A stretch of 61,903 bases of DNA from NCBI GenBank assembly GCA_964569295.1, contig CAZMVU010000005.1, positions 1-61,903 on the forward strand. The letters run 5' to 3'. A model generated the notes under the pieces. It was not told the DNA's origin. It did no database searches and saw only the letters and a list, made by a program, of their open reading frames with translations. Source of the DNA: CAZMVU01 sp964569295 (GTDB lineage: Bacteria; Hydrogenedentota; Hydrogenedentia; Hydrogenedentales; JAGMZX01). The position numbers and the translations under genes are program-made. Each line of letters begins with the position of its first letter. Within the stretch, counting starts at the first letter, position 1. This document shows, piece by piece, positions 37,301-47,165 of this stretch.

Positions 37301-38482
37301 CCACACCCGCGGCCGGTCATAAAGCCGCGCGATAGACGAGGCTATCTTGGCGTCGTAGTAGTTGCGCTCTGTCAGCGGCCGTTGGCCCGCGTCGTCATAG
37401 CCCGGCGCGGAGAACCAGCGCTGCGACCGGAAGTAGTCGATATAACCTTCAGATTGGCGGTAGATGTTGTTACGTCCCCAGTTGTCGTGGCTCGTGAGCA
37501 GGCCGCGTTCTTCTGTCCAGTCGTAGACGCGTTTCCAGTAGGTCTCCTCCACGAGCCCGAGGTAGACGTCGAAAAAGTCGGTGCGGTAGGTGGGCGTACG
37601 TGGCCCCACATCGAAGTGTAGCGCGGGGATGGCCCGGCCGATTTCATAACCGCACTGCTCACGGAAACGCTGCGCCAGTTCCTCTGTGTAGATATCGCGC
37701 GGCGTGGGCGGGTGCTCGTCCTGGAAGATGCCGGTAAAGCTCGTGCCCATGGACTCAACGCCCAGCACGCGCTCGAGCTTGCCGTAGAGCATGTCGATAA
37801 ACTCGTCGGCGCAGGCGCTGCTCAAGTAGAAGGTTTGAAACGGTACGGCTACCGCCGCCGCGATGCGCCATGAACCTTCTTTTGGAGTCCACGCGAGGCG
37901 CCCTTCCGCCACGGTGCCGCCAATGTCCGCACTGCCGGCATCGCCGGCCATGTCGCCGTCCAAGGGATAGGCCCGCGCGGCAATCAGCTCGCCTTTTGGG
38001 AGGCCAATGTCTACGGCTTCGCCCTGCGTGTCGACAGTAACCAACTCCACGCGCCGCGTTTCCGGATCGCGCACGCGGGCCGCCGCCTTTTCGAGCCAGC
38101 CGTAGTGGCCATAGCCGACCTGGTCGTAGGCCCACAGTGTCATGCCGAGCCGCTGGCACTCGTTGTTCACATGGGCCAGCATGTCCCACCAGTCATCATC
38201 GAACGACTGCGGATCGCACCGGCCCGGCGACCGCTGGATGGGGCAGACGGACTGTACGCCCCGGGCAGCCAGTTCCTCGAGTTCCGCCGTGGCCCGTTCC
38301 TTGGTCATGGGCTGGCCTTCCCACCACCACAACGGCACCTCACCCCACTGTGCGTGGTCGGGATTGGCGAAGGCATTGCGCATGGCGTCATAGTCCGGCG
38401 TGGATTCCGCCGCGCATACGGCAACCGGCGTTGTGGCCATAAGTAGAAGCGAGGCAACAAAAGCGGCTGTCCCATTCTTCAT
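34352..38482 (-). CDS. GH106-like (alpha-L-rhamnosidase-type) secreted glycoside hydrolase
   Basis: This 1376-aa protein has a signal peptide (FVASLLLMATTPVAVCAAE). The N-terminal GH106-type barrel region shows VPLWWWEGQPMTKERATAEL, ARGVQSVCPIQ and FQDEHPPTPRDIYTEEL. A glutaminase-like middle, two jelly-roll domains (IIVSAYSGFRLWVNGEKI) and a C-terminal GH2-type sugar-binding domain follow (YGGIGVYRQAVDL; WLDLGDVLVAAEVFVNGE). The architecture matches family 106 enzymes that strip rhamnose from pectin-like chains; substrate is not proven. AAAGGAG precedes ATG 38482. It is transcribed away from the BNR gene. Confidence 0.8.
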   Translation of the reverse strand: MKNGTAAFVASLLLMATTPVAVCAAESTPDYDAMRNAFANPDHAQWGEVPLWWWEGQPMTKERATAELEELAARGVQSVCPIQRSPGRCDPQSFDDDWWDMLAHVNNECQRLGMTLWAYDQVGYGHYGWLEKAAARVRDPETRRVELVTVDTQGEAVDIGLPKGELIAARAYPLDGDMAGDAGSADIGGTVAEGRLAWTPKEGSWRIAAAVAVPFQTFYLSSACADEFIDMLYGKLERVLGVESMGTSFTGIFQDEHPPTPRDIYTEELAQRFREQCGYEIGRAIPALHFDVGPRTPTYRTDFFDVYLGLVEETYWKRVYDWTEERGLLTSHDNWGRNNIYRQSEGYIDYFRSQRWFSAPGYDDAGQRPLTERNYYDAKIASSIARLYDRPRVWNEAFHSSGWGRTTDQTLTWLSAGMAFGANLYDEHGLYYATNASTWEHAAPDPHWRQPYWKYYGVLSDFVARSSYLATQGRHVVDAAVHYPVVSLLAGDPLTGKPPDYNRYMKLSQTIFDAGIDNDIIDDDAILAGHVKDGALVTADNAYRALVFGPELTVRRAVVEKVLALAQSGGTVLFYERLPLDSTEAGRDDPELAALLETMFGREAAHRPGEDFGKTHPGGGYAGFVKVRQRELPRQITAHIDRDFHAAEENLYVTHRRTDDTDIYLVMSTDDEPNAMDATFRVDGVPELWDPFTGVVNPVDAFAREGGRTRVQHRIEGNTAQFFVFREGETQSKERESEQERTLLPLADAWSFSVIPTRDNRWGEFRWPPSNEKIGPEVRNFRYREETPGGGVDAAWHTPDFDHSAWTTTLYSTGPYWLMLPVGAHDEDIALDVLQGVDDVFAGAKMGDSDWEEVAYSEQIGLAKAAPWGGHSGYPDGHIDKEFIDLPEGRKLLFTRIHAPRAMRCGLRVELRNDTPRLWVNSAEQPFEDAVGNLPLEAGENTVLLDLPDGGHGRLYVQAEPPSVATMEEAARGMVAPDIAETKWIWFGDTQATHVRKTFQLDAVPEQARIIVSAYSGFRLWVNGEKIEEEIGPWSNWKKPEQFTITEHLRQGENVIAVWGQLFAGQNVNKGPEAFNSRGIVAAVKMRHAGGNETGFTTDDSWKGSVEGVDGWELPGFDDSGWESVAVRGAMGDAPWGHEVVNNVGVVTEPKRPLSIELESPYLVCFEDGPEVTYDVKAEDAPRIGWYRFRVPPGLKALALPTKAEAQVWVNGAPADVREGRAVVDSPPRDVSTVAVRLEMQPGAYAGAAFTRPISLDLADGVIRPGLWSDYALPTYGGIGVYRQAVDLDAAALENRTWLDLGDVLVAAEVFVNGESAGVRVARPFKFELTDLLRTGENTIEMHVANTIAPHYTTIPALHLGPTESGLLGPVALYQQ

Positions 38483-38604
38483 CGCAAAAACTCCTTTACT
38501 TGAATCTTCCACGAGGATACCCGAAACCCGCAGCGGAATGGTATAGGTCCAATATCCCGAAACCCCGACCGAACTATGGCGGCTTGTAAAAGGAACTGTC
38601 TTGC

Positions 38605-40068
38605 ATGCAGCATAGCACCGGACCATACGACCGCATACCCACCAGAGAACCGGCAGCACTCGCGGTCTCCCGCGCATGGGTTGCCCTCGCTGCCTTGGCC
38701 GTTCTCAGCGTATCCTCGGCCTCCGCCGCAAATATGGTGTATTTCTTCGCCGACAACGGCTTCGGCAACCCGGTCTCCACGCTGCAGCACCCATGCGCAG
38801 AGCACCACAACGGCGTCACCTACATCGCCTACCAGGGACCGCTCGAAGATGCCTACATATGCGCCTACAACCACCAATCCGGGGAATGGCAGGGGCCGGT
38901 AAAAGCCGGCGACAGCCTAATGGGCAAGCAGCAGCCCGCACGCATTCCCGGCGACATCGACAACCATGGACGCCCAGCACTCATGGTGGACTGTGAAGGC
39001 TATATTCATATTGTCTTTGGCGGTCACGGCGGATATCCCAAGTTCGGCCGAAACGAATTCGGCATGTGGGGCGACGGAAGACAAACGCACGTGGTTTCGC
39101 GGCATCCGGAGGATATTTCCGACTGGGAAAGGCGGGACAACGTTTCGCCCTTCGGGACTTACAGCCAGTTCGTTCACATGGACGACGGCGATATCTACCT
39201 CTTCTACCGCCACGGCTCACACCAAAGTGACTGGGTATATCAGAAATCCCGTGACAACGGCCGGACCTTTCATCCACCGGTTTCCATTCTCAAGCACAAG
39301 GTGCGCGAGGAGGATTCAAACCTGCACGATGCATGGTACGCGTGGTTCGACAAAGGCAGCGGCGATACCATCACCGCGTCCTATGTCTACCATCCATGCA
39401 AAACCCGCGGTCATGACAACGCCCGGCACAATGGCTACTACATGCTCATGGACTGTGCGGACGACACCTGGCACAACGTCCGTGGCCGGGAACTGGCGGC
39501 GCCTGTGACCAAGGAATCGGCGGACAAGTACACCCTGGTCTCCAACACAGGCGACATGCGCTCAAAACGGGGTACCTGCCGGGTGGATGCGAACGGTCAT
39601 CCGCATGTCACCTTCAAACAAGGAGGGTACGTCCGCTACTATCGGTGGCTGGGCAATGAATGGCAGCAAGCCGTCTGCGTGACACCGGAACCGGGCACCG
39701 GCGAATGTGACCTCCATGTGGAATCGCCCCGGGCTGTCTGGTTGGTCCTGGCCCGAAAGGCCGCAGGCACAGGAGAAATCTGCTGGTGGAAGACCACCGA
39801 TGGCGGCCTGACCTGGAACAAGGATCGGTGTTTGCTGAACAAGCCCGGCCCCGGATTCCGGATAGGCGCCCTCGTGCGGAATGCCCACCCCGATGCCCGC
39901 GTTGTCGCTAGCAGGCAGATGCAGCACCATGGCGGTCTGTATAGCGAGTTGTACCTGCTCGGACGCAACGGGCCGATTCGCAGGCGGGGGCGTGAAGCGG
40001 CGGTTCTGGCGCGCCACCTTGCGGGCCTGTTTGGGACAACAGTGACAGGAAACCTTGGCCATGACTGA
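38605..40068 (+). CDS. Secreted BNR_4-family sialidase-like propeller protein
   Basis: This 487-aa protein has an N-terminal signal (VALAALAVLSVSSASAAN). Propeller repeats of the BNR_4 type follow: HNGVTYIAYQGPLEDAYIC, EGYIHIVFGGHGG, DGDIYLFYRHGSHQSDWVY and WWKTTDGGLTWNKDR (an Asp-box). Family members occur in polysaccharide-degradation loci and some are lyases of rhamnose-containing glycans. Divergent from the GH106-like gene across 122 bases, it overlaps the next gene by eight bases. Confidence 0.8.
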   Translation: MQHSTGPYDRIPTREPAALAVSRAWVALAALAVLSVSSASAANMVYFFADNGFGNPVSTLQHPCAEHHNGVTYIAYQGPLEDAYICAYNHQSGEWQGPVKAGDSLMGKQQPARIPGDIDNHGRPALMVDCEGYIHIVFGGHGGYPKFGRNEFGMWGDGRQTHVVSRHPEDISDWERRDNVSPFGTYSQFVHMDDGDIYLFYRHGSHQSDWVYQKSRDNGRTFHPPVSILKHKVREEDSNLHDAWYAWFDKGSGDTITASYVYHPCKTRGHDNARHNGYYMLMDCADDTWHNVRGRELAAPVTKESADKYTLVSNTGDMRSKRGTCRVDANGHPHVTFKQGGYVRYYRWLGNEWQQAVCVTPEPGTGECDLHVESPRAVWLVLARKAAGTGEICWWKTTDGGLTWNKDRCLLNKPGPGFRIGALVRNAHPDARVVASRQMQHHGGLYSELYLLGRNGPIRRRGREAAVLARHLAGLFGTTVTGNLGHD

Positions 40069-41371
40069 TCAGAAAAAAACACCTCGACTGCCTGCCGCAA
40101 CCTTTCGCACTCTCCTCTTATGCTCCTTACTTCTCGGGCTGCGAGGCGCCGCCGCTGCTGATGGAGATAGCGTCGTGGTAGCGTTCGACAAACCGCTGGG
40201 TGCGCAGGGAACGGTGGCATTCACCATGATGACCGACCAGGCCTACTACACCGGCCCGGAGGCCAAAACACATTCCATCGAAATACTCGAGGTCCCCGGG
40301 GTGGCACAGGTGCGCTTCGCGCAGTCCAGGACAGTTTGTGAGTTGCAGTGGCTATGGGACCGCGGCGTGCGCGCCGCGGATTTCCAGGTGCAGGTGCCGC
40401 GGCTGCCCGGGCCGGGCGCCTACTTCGTGCAGTACACCTGGGATGCACCGGCCGGCCGCCTCATGGGTTATGTAAACGGCATGCCGTTGCGCCTCACCGC
40501 GGAGGAAGACAAACCGTGGGCCGTGCCTGCTGTCACGGAAGTGCACATCGCGCCGGGGCCGTTTGACACGAAGCTCGAAGCGGCACACCCGAACTACCTC
40601 CATGAGTCCGAAGCGCGCAGGGCGGTCCCCGAAACATTTTTTGAGAAGCATGGCGATATCTTTGGTTCGCCGAAAGAAGAGCCGGCACACATAGGCACTG
40701 CGGCGCAAGAGGGCGCCCTGCTCCACGAAGCTTCCTTCACAAACAGCAGCAGCGTAGAAGGCTGGGTAATGGAAGGACCCGGCAAGACGGCCTTCGAAGA
40801 TGGCTGGATGACAATGGCGTCAAAGAAACCGGACAGCCTGCTTAAGGATGGCCACATCGTCTACTGGTGCCCGGAAGAATTCCCTGCGTCCTTCATTGCA
40901 GAATGGGAAATGGAGATACGCTCTGAACATGGTCTGTGCATTGTATTCTTTGCGGCCCGAGGCGAAGGTGGAAAGAACCTCTTCGACTCAAATCTCCCCG
41001 AGCGCGACGGGGATTTCAAACAATATACACGGGACGCCGTCGACTGCTACCACATCTCGTACTACGCCAACACACCTTTGCGGGAAGGCCGCATGACCTC
41101 GAACATGCGCAAGAACAGCGGGTTCTACCTGGTGGCGAACGGCCCGCCGGGCATCGATCCAGACTCCGGGACAAGCCATACGTTGCGCCTTGTGAAAGAC
41201 GGCGCGCATGTACAACTGCGAGTGGATGGCAGGGTAATCATTGACTGGACCGATGACACCAACCGCTATGGCCCGCCCCATGGATCGGGTAAGATAGGTT
41301 TCCGCCAGATGCAGTGGACCGTCGCGGGTTACCGGAACATGAAGGTCTACGAACTGCTGGATAAGCCGTAA
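40061..41371 (+). CDS. Secreted DUF1961-family protein
   Basis: This 436-aa protein has a signal peptide (TLLLCSLLLGLRGAAAAD). An N-terminal lectin-like sandwich (residues about 40-170: ADFQVQVPRLPGPGAYFVQY) comes first. The C-terminal half is DUF1961-like: WEMEIRSEHGLCIVFFAARG, SYYANTPLREGRMTSNMRKN and HTLRLVKDGAHVQLRVDGRV. This is a concanavalin-like fold common beside secreted glycoside hydrolases. ATG 40061 overlaps the preceding stop and has AGGA upstream, so the pair is translationally coupled. Confidence 0.78.
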   Translation: MTDQKKTPRLPAATFRTLLLCSLLLGLRGAAAADGDSVVVAFDKPLGAQGTVAFTMMTDQAYYTGPEAKTHSIEILEVPGVAQVRFAQSRTVCELQWLWDRGVRAADFQVQVPRLPGPGAYFVQYTWDAPAGRLMGYVNGMPLRLTAEEDKPWAVPAVTEVHIAPGPFDTKLEAAHPNYLHESEARRAVPETFFEKHGDIFGSPKEEPAHIGTAAQEGALLHEASFTNSSSVEGWVMEGPGKTAFEDGWMTMASKKPDSLLKDGHIVYWCPEEFPASFIAEWEMEIRSEHGLCIVFFAARGEGGKNLFDSNLPERDGDFKQYTRDAVDCYHISYYANTPLREGRMTSNMRKNSGFYLVANGPPGIDPDSGTSHTLRLVKDGAHVQLRVDGRVIIDWTDDTNRYGPPHGSGKIGFRQMQWTVAGYRNMKVYELLDKP

Positions 41372-41442
41372 CGTACAGCACGTACCGTTAGCCGCCCCCC
41401 CCCAGAAGACCGCCTATAGCATCGCGCACCCTGTTTTCTGTG

Positions 41443-41472
41443 CCCGGCCGCGGCATTGATGGGGCGGCCGGG
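41443..41472 (+). terminator. Stem-loop after the DUF1961 gene
   Basis: CCCGGCCGC at 41443-41451 pairs with GCGGCCGGG at 41464-41472 across a 12-base loop, followed by ATTTCG. It lies about 70 bases after the stop. The tail is weak, so terminator activity is uncertain. Confidence 0.5.
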
Positions 41473-41566
41473 ATTTCGCGGCCTGCTGCCAATGCCGTAT
41501 ACTGGGCGCGTCTTGGGTGTCGCGGTTAAGCCGTGCCGAGGGGAATAGCGCGGGAGGGAGGTGGCC

Positions 41567-42289
41567 ATGCCCACTACGATGTCAATTGTCTACGCCGTAC
41601 TGGCGTTGGGTTCCATTGCGCTGAACATAATCGCGCCTTTCTCGGGTGTAGGGATTATCAAGGCGCTACCGGCGTTGTTGTTGACCGGCGCCGCCTGGCG
41701 CTACACGCGCCCCCGTTTCGGCAACGCCGTGACCCTCGGGATTCTCTGCGGCGCCGCCGGCGACTACTTTCTCGCTTCCCTCTCGCAGGACTGGCTGATG
41801 CCGGGCCTCATCGCCTTTCTCATCGGTCACGGCTTCTATTTGCGCGCCTTCGCCCGTGACCTCCACATGACCGCCGTACGGCTGGGCATAGTGGGCGTGG
41901 TCACAGCATGCACGGCTGTTCTCGCGATCTTCACCGTACGCGCGCTGCTCGCCACCGGGCAGGCCAACCTCATCGCGCCCTTCCTGCTCTATGCTGCCGT
42001 GTTGCTCATCATGATGGCCGTGTGTCTGTTTCACCGTAGCCCGGCCCACTGGATAGCCGCCGGCGCCGTGGTGTTCGTCGTGTCCGATGGGCACATCGTG
42101 GTGAATCACCTGCTCCTCGCCGCGCCGCTCCTTCCGCTCACCCTTACGGGCTACACCACCTACTACCTCGCCCAGTACCTCATCGTCGCCGGTGCCGCAC
42201 GGGAAACGGCGGTCACCAATGCGCATGCAACGGCGCCGCGCCGTACCGAAGACGAGGAGGGGGCAAAGGAAAGAGTGAACCATGAATGA
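41567..42289 (+). CDS. YhhN-family lysoplasmalogenase-like membrane protein
   Basis: This 240-aa protein has about eight transmembrane helices. It carries the YhhN/TMEM86 acidic residues in CGAAGDYFLA and VFVVSDGHIVV, which form the presumed active site for vinyl-ether lysophospholipid hydrolysis. ATG 41567 is preferred over an in-frame GTG at 41561 because GGGAGGGAGG lies at better spacing. It is a lone gene preceding the tRNA cluster. Confidence 0.85.
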   Translation: MPTTMSIVYAVLALGSIALNIIAPFSGVGIIKALPALLLTGAAWRYTRPRFGNAVTLGILCGAAGDYFLASLSQDWLMPGLIAFLIGHGFYLRAFARDLHMTAVRLGIVGVVTACTAVLAIFTVRALLATGQANLIAPFLLYAAVLLIMMAVCLFHRSPAHWIAAGAVVFVVSDGHIVVNHLLLAAPLLPLTLTGYTTYYLAQYLIVAGAARETAVTNAHATAPRRTEDEEGAKERVNHE

Positions 42290-42409
42290 ACGCCCATGGC
42301 CTGCAGTGCCCGATGTCTGCGCCGAGGCCATCCCGGGTGTACGAAAGCATCTCTTCCACGAGCTTCCGGCTGGTGTAATGGGGGCATGCAAATGATTCGT
42401 GGGGGTAAG

Positions 42410-42438
42410 TTGACATGGCCCGGACTGTTTGCTACAAT
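42410..42438 (+). promoter_or_regulatory. Consensus sigma-70 promoter for the tRNA-Gly/tRNA-Lys unit
   Basis: TTGACA at 42410-42415 and TACAAT at 42433-42438 are exactly 17 bases apart. The -10 ends 17 bases before the first base of tRNA-Gly. Confidence 0.88.
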
Positions 42439-42455
42439 CCGTGCCACGCTTTCGA

Positions 42456-42530
<75 letters not shown>

Positions 42531-42544
42531 TTTTTCTTTTTTGC

Positions 42545-42619
42545 GGGCGCGTAGCTCAATGGCAGAGCAGCGGACTCTTAATCCGTTGGTTGGAGGTTCG
42601 ACTCCTCCCGCGCCTACCA
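42545..42619 (+). tRNA. tRNA-Lys (anticodon CTT)
   Basis: The acceptor GGGCGCG pairs with CGCGCCT, giving a G-U first pair. The anticodon loop CTCTTAA carries CTT at 42577-42579. The T-arm is GGAGGTTCGACTCCTCC and CCA is encoded. It is 14 bases after tRNA-Gly and shares its promoter. Confidence 0.95.
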
Positions 42620-42651
42620 GGTACCGGCCGCGCAGAAGTTATGAGACCGCC

Positions 42652-42685
42652 GAGGGTCGCACCCTGTTTGCGCCCCTCTTTTTTT
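42652..42685 (+). terminator. Intrinsic terminator after tRNA-Lys
   Basis: GAGGG-T-CGCA at 42652-42661 pairs with TGCG-C-CCCTC at 42669-42678 (one mismatch, seven-base loop) and is followed by seven T at 42679-42685. It ends the tRNA-Gly/tRNA-Lys transcript, so tRNA-Leu and tig need another promoter. Confidence 0.85.
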
Positions 42686-42747
42686 GCGCGTTACAATACA
42701 TCCGGTTTCCGCCGACCAGGACGACCAGCAAAAAACAATTTGGTGAT

Positions 42748-42832
42748 GGGCGAGTGGCGGAACTGGCAGACGCGCTGGATTTAGGATCCAGTACCGCAAG
42801 GTGTGCGGGTTCAAGTCCCGCCTCGCCCACCA
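42748..42832 (+). tRNA. tRNA-Leu (anticodon TAG)
   Basis: This 85-base type II tRNA has acceptor GGGCGAG/CTCGCCC, anticodon loop TTTAGGA (TAG at 42782-42784), a long variable arm (TACCGCAAGGTGT) and encoded CCA. It ends 22 bases before trigger factor, suggesting cotranscription. Confidence 0.96.
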
Positions 42833-42854
42833 ACCCCGCGGGCGTTAGACCAAT

Positions 42855-44321
42855 ATGAGCGACACAGACAAAGAAGCAGCAGAGAACACAACCCCCGAAC
42901 CCGAAGAGGCCGCTGCTACGGTGGCCGGTGCGGAATCGGCGCCCGAAGGGGCGGACGAGCAGGCGTTCGAGTTCGTCGAAGATCCCGAGTTCCAGGTCAC
43001 GTACAAGGGCGATTGCGCGTACGAGGTGCACGTAATTATCCCCGAAGCGAACGTCACCAAAAAGACCGAGGAACTTTTCGAGGAACTCAAGGGGGAGGCC
43101 GAGGTGCCCGGTTTCCGGCGCGGCAAGGTGCCCCGCAAGCTGCTCGAGAAGCGGTTCAGCAAGGTGGTCCGCGGCGAAGTCGCGGACAGCCTGGTGAAGG
43201 CGGCCTTCCGCAAACTCATGGAGGATGAGGATCTGCATCCACTCTCCATGCCCGATGTGGAAGGGCTTGAGAACGTTACCGAGCAAGATTCCCGCGCACC
43301 GCTCGAATTTACGCTGAAGTTCGAGGTCATGCCTCGTGTCGAGTTGGGCGAATACAAAGGCATCGAGGTTGAGCGGCCGTTTGTTCAAGTCGACGAAGGC
43401 GATATTGACAACATGGTCAATAGCTTGCGCGAGAACTTCAGCGTCCATCAGCCCGTCGAGGAGCCCGCGCAGGAGGGGGACCAGGTTATCATCGACTTCC
43501 ACGGCACTATCGCCGGCGAGGAGTTCCCCGGCAATGCGGCCCAGAACTATCCCTATGTCCTGGGTACGCAGCGTTTCTTCAAAGAGTTCGAGGACGTCTT
43601 GAATGGTGCCCGGGCTGGCGATGAAAAGACCTGTGAAATCACCTTCCCCGACGACTACCACAGCGCCGATCTAGCCGGTAAAACGGCCGAGTTCACGATT
43701 AAGGTGAATGAAGTCAAGCGCCGCGAACTCCCTGAAGTGAACGATGAATTCGCCGCGCAAGTCGGCTATGAAACCATCGAAGAGATGCGCAAGCAAATCG
43801 CCGGCGAAATGCGCGAGCGCACCAAAGCGGCCAGCACCGAAATGGTCGAACAAAACGCCATCAACAAGGTGATCGAAAACAGTTCCTTCGAACTGCCCGC
43901 TACACTCGTGGAGGACAGCGCCCGCCAGTACTACGAGCAGGAAGTGCAGCGGCTGCGCAGTTCGCATGTGCCGGGCGAGCAAATTGAAGAGCGCGAGGAC
44001 GAGTTGCGGGCGGAAGCGCGCAAAAACGCCGAAAACGAGATCAAGGGTTACTTCGCGATGCGCGAAATCGGCCGCCGGGAAGGGGTGGAAGTGACCGATG
44101 CCGACCTCGAGGAAGAGGCCGATTCCATCGTCGCACGCACCGGCGCGGAACGTGACATGGTCACGCGTTTCCTGGCGAACGAAGACCAGCGCAGTAGTTA
44201 TGGAGACCGCATCTTCCGGCGCAAGGCCATGGCGTTGATCATCGACAACGCCAACATAACCGAGCGCGAATTAACCCGGGAAGAAGACGAAGAGAACAAT
44301 GACACAACCGAAGATGCCTAA
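42855..44321 (+). CDS. tig: Trigger factor, ribosome-bound chaperone and prolyl isomerase
   Basis: This 488-aa protein has an acidic N-terminal extension of about 45 residues before the ribosome-binding domain. That domain carries the signature VPGFRRGKVPRKLLEKRF. An FKBP-type PPIase domain (EGDQVIIDFHGTIAGEEF; YVLGTQRFFKEFED; ITFPDDYHSADLAGK) and the helical C-terminal domain follow. It binds nascent chains at the exit tunnel. It overlaps clpP by 23 bases, a coupling that matches the classic tig-clpP-clpX order. Confidence 0.94.
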   Translation: MSDTDKEAAENTTPEPEEAAATVAGAESAPEGADEQAFEFVEDPEFQVTYKGDCAYEVHVIIPEANVTKKTEELFEELKGEAEVPGFRRGKVPRKLLEKRFSKVVRGEVADSLVKAAFRKLMEDEDLHPLSMPDVEGLENVTEQDSRAPLEFTLKFEVMPRVELGEYKGIEVERPFVQVDEGDIDNMVNSLRENFSVHQPVEEPAQEGDQVIIDFHGTIAGEEFPGNAAQNYPYVLGTQRFFKEFEDVLNGARAGDEKTCEITFPDDYHSADLAGKTAEFTIKVNEVKRRELPEVNDEFAAQVGYETIEEMRKQIAGEMRERTKAASTEMVEQNAINKVIENSSFELPATLVEDSARQYYEQEVQRLRSSHVPGEQIEEREDELRAEARKNAENEIKGYFAMREIGRREGVEVTDADLEEEADSIVARTGAERDMVTRFLANEDQRSSYGDRIFRRKAMALIIDNANITERELTREEDEENNDTTEDA

Positions 44322-44976
44322 TCCGATCGAACTCATAGCGCAGCAAGCCCTGCGCGCCAATCGTGGTGAAGACCAAGCCCCGGCCGCGCCCGAGGGTGTT
44401 ACCATCTATGAGCAGACCAGCCGCGGCGACCGGCCCTACGACATTTACTCGCGCCTGCTCGCCGATCGCATTATCTTCCTGGGCATGCCCATCGACGACT
44501 ACGTCGCCAACTACATTATTGCCCAGCTCCTCTTCCTCGAGGCCGAAGATCCCGACAAGGACATCAACGTATATATCAATACCCCCGGCGGGAGCGTCAC
44601 CGCGGGCCTCGCCATTTATGACACCATGCAGTTCATCCGTCCGGAAATATGCACCATCTGTCTCGGCCAGGCCGCAAGCATGGGCGCCGTGCTCATGGCG
44701 GCTGGCACCAAAGGGAAGCGCTACGCCTTGCCCTACTCCCGTTTTCTGCTCCACCAGCTTATGGGCGGCGTGCGTGGCATGGCCACCGATATCGAAATCC
44801 AGGCCCGCGAAATTGTGCGAATAGGCGAGATGATTGACGAAATCCTCCACACCCATACCGGTCAATCGCTTGAGGTCATCCACCGCGACAGTGACCGCGA
44901 TTTCTTTATGGGCGCTCAGGAAGCCAAGGATTACGGTATTGTCGACGAGGTTCTCGAGCGTCAGCCGGCGCCGTGA
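44299..44976 (+). CDS. clpP: ATP-dependent Clp protease proteolytic subunit
   Basis: This 225-aa protein has the ClpP triad: Ser127 (GQAASMGA), His152 (FLLHQLMGG) and Asp201 (DSDRD). The usual HQP after the active His is HQL here. The N-terminus is about 30 residues longer than typical before YEQTSRGDRPYDIYSRL, so the propeptide is long or the true start is one of the later Met codons. It assembles into the degradation chamber served by ClpX, encoded downstream. Confidence 0.94.
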   Translation: MTQPKMPNPIELIAQQALRANRGEDQAPAAPEGVTIYEQTSRGDRPYDIYSRLLADRIIFLGMPIDDYVANYIIAQLLFLEAEDPDKDINVYINTPGGSVTAGLAIYDTMQFIRPEICTICLGQAASMGAVLMAAGTKGKRYALPYSRFLLHQLMGGVRGMATDIEIQAREIVRIGEMIDEILHTHTGQSLEVIHRDSDRDFFMGAQEAKDYGIVDEVLERQPAP

Positions 44977-45314
44977 GCGATCCCACGCCCTGGCATTCAG
45001 GGGGCCCCGGTGGAGCGATGGTTACCTGTCCGGCGTGTGCGCTGTTCGTTATTCCTTCCGTAAGCTATTGTCCCGCTTGCACTTATGCAAGAGGATCCCA
45101 AAATTGAGACAATCCCGGCGTTTGCCTTTTGCAACGTGATGCATCCAGAGCGCGTTTAGGGGGATGATACACCCAAGGATGAGTTGAAACGTTCCCCATT
45201 TATTGGCACAATACGGGGTGGCTTGACGAAAACGCAGCCGCAGGTTATCTGTTGACAAATGCGCGCGAAAGTGCTATAAAAAGGAAGCTAAGTACTTAGC
45301 CGAAGGAGGTCTTG
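44977..45314. other. clpP-clpX intergenic region
   Basis: No coding frame is convincing over about 340 bases. The right end holds the clpX promoter and ribosome site. The rest shows no clear terminator or repeat. Confidence 0.6.
45252..45280 (+). promoter_or_regulatory. Consensus sigma-70 promoter for clpX
   Basis: TTGACA at 45252-45257 and TATAAA at 45275-45280 are 17 bases apart. AAGGAGGT and the ClpX start follow about 30 bases later, so the leader is short. ClpX can therefore be expressed apart from tig-clpP. Confidence 0.88.
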
Positions 45315-46604
<1,290 letters not shown>

Positions 46605-47165
46605 CTATAGGCGGTCGTGTCACCGGGTGCTTGGTCCGTACGGGGGCGGCGCGCGGTTTGCGCAGCGCTTTAGCCGCGTGGCGAGGCGGCAAGTCAATCG
46701 TGAAAATCCTTGGCGCATGCACTCCGCGGCCGACAGGCCAGTTCCCGGGCTGTAAGGCGCACCCTTGGGGTGCACAAGATGGCGGCATTGTAAGCAATTC
46801 CATAGCCCTTTAAGAACGGCTTGCACTTGCGGGCGTCCCCCCCTGATTGCCGGTAGCGTGGCGCTCCGCCATATGGCGAAAGAGTTGCCGGTTTTCTTTA
46901 TGCGCAATGCGCGGCTATACTAGACCCCGGCTGCGCTCTGGATGAGATAGCGTAGCTCCGTTCTCCCGTCTCCTTTGAAGTCAGGACGAAAGACACAGGC
47001 ACGAAGCGCGAACCCCCGAATGGCGCGTACACAGATAGGTGTCCAGACAGAGTTGCCGCACGGAATCTGTGCATAGAAACAAACCCTCTGTGCAGGCCGT
47101 GGGGATGTGCTTCACCTGCGTTGCTGTTCTCCTTTTTCATTGACCCCAAAGCAAGCGAGATATTC
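46605..47165. other. clpX-lon intergenic region, about 560 bases
   Basis: The middle holds copy B of the dispersed element (46726-46820). A TATACT at about 46916 could be a -10 for lon, but no good -35 was found. The remainder shows no coding frame. A heat-shock-type promoter was not recognised. Confidence 0.55.
46726..46820. repeat. Dispersed structured intergenic element, copy B
   Basis: The three blocks GCGGCCG (46726), GGCTGTAAGG (46748) and TTTAAGAACGG (46809) match copy A at 29288-29385 in order and spacing. The internal hairpin GCACCC-TTG-GGGTGC is a clean six-base-pair stem. Both copies read the same way on the plus strand although their neighbouring genes face opposite ways. Confidence 0.7.

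Noticed and set aside
46620..46907. A 95-codon minus-strand open frame between clpX and lon
   Set aside because: It runs through the repeated intergenic element; a similar peptide arises from the other copy only because the DNA is repeated, and substitutions do not respect codons.
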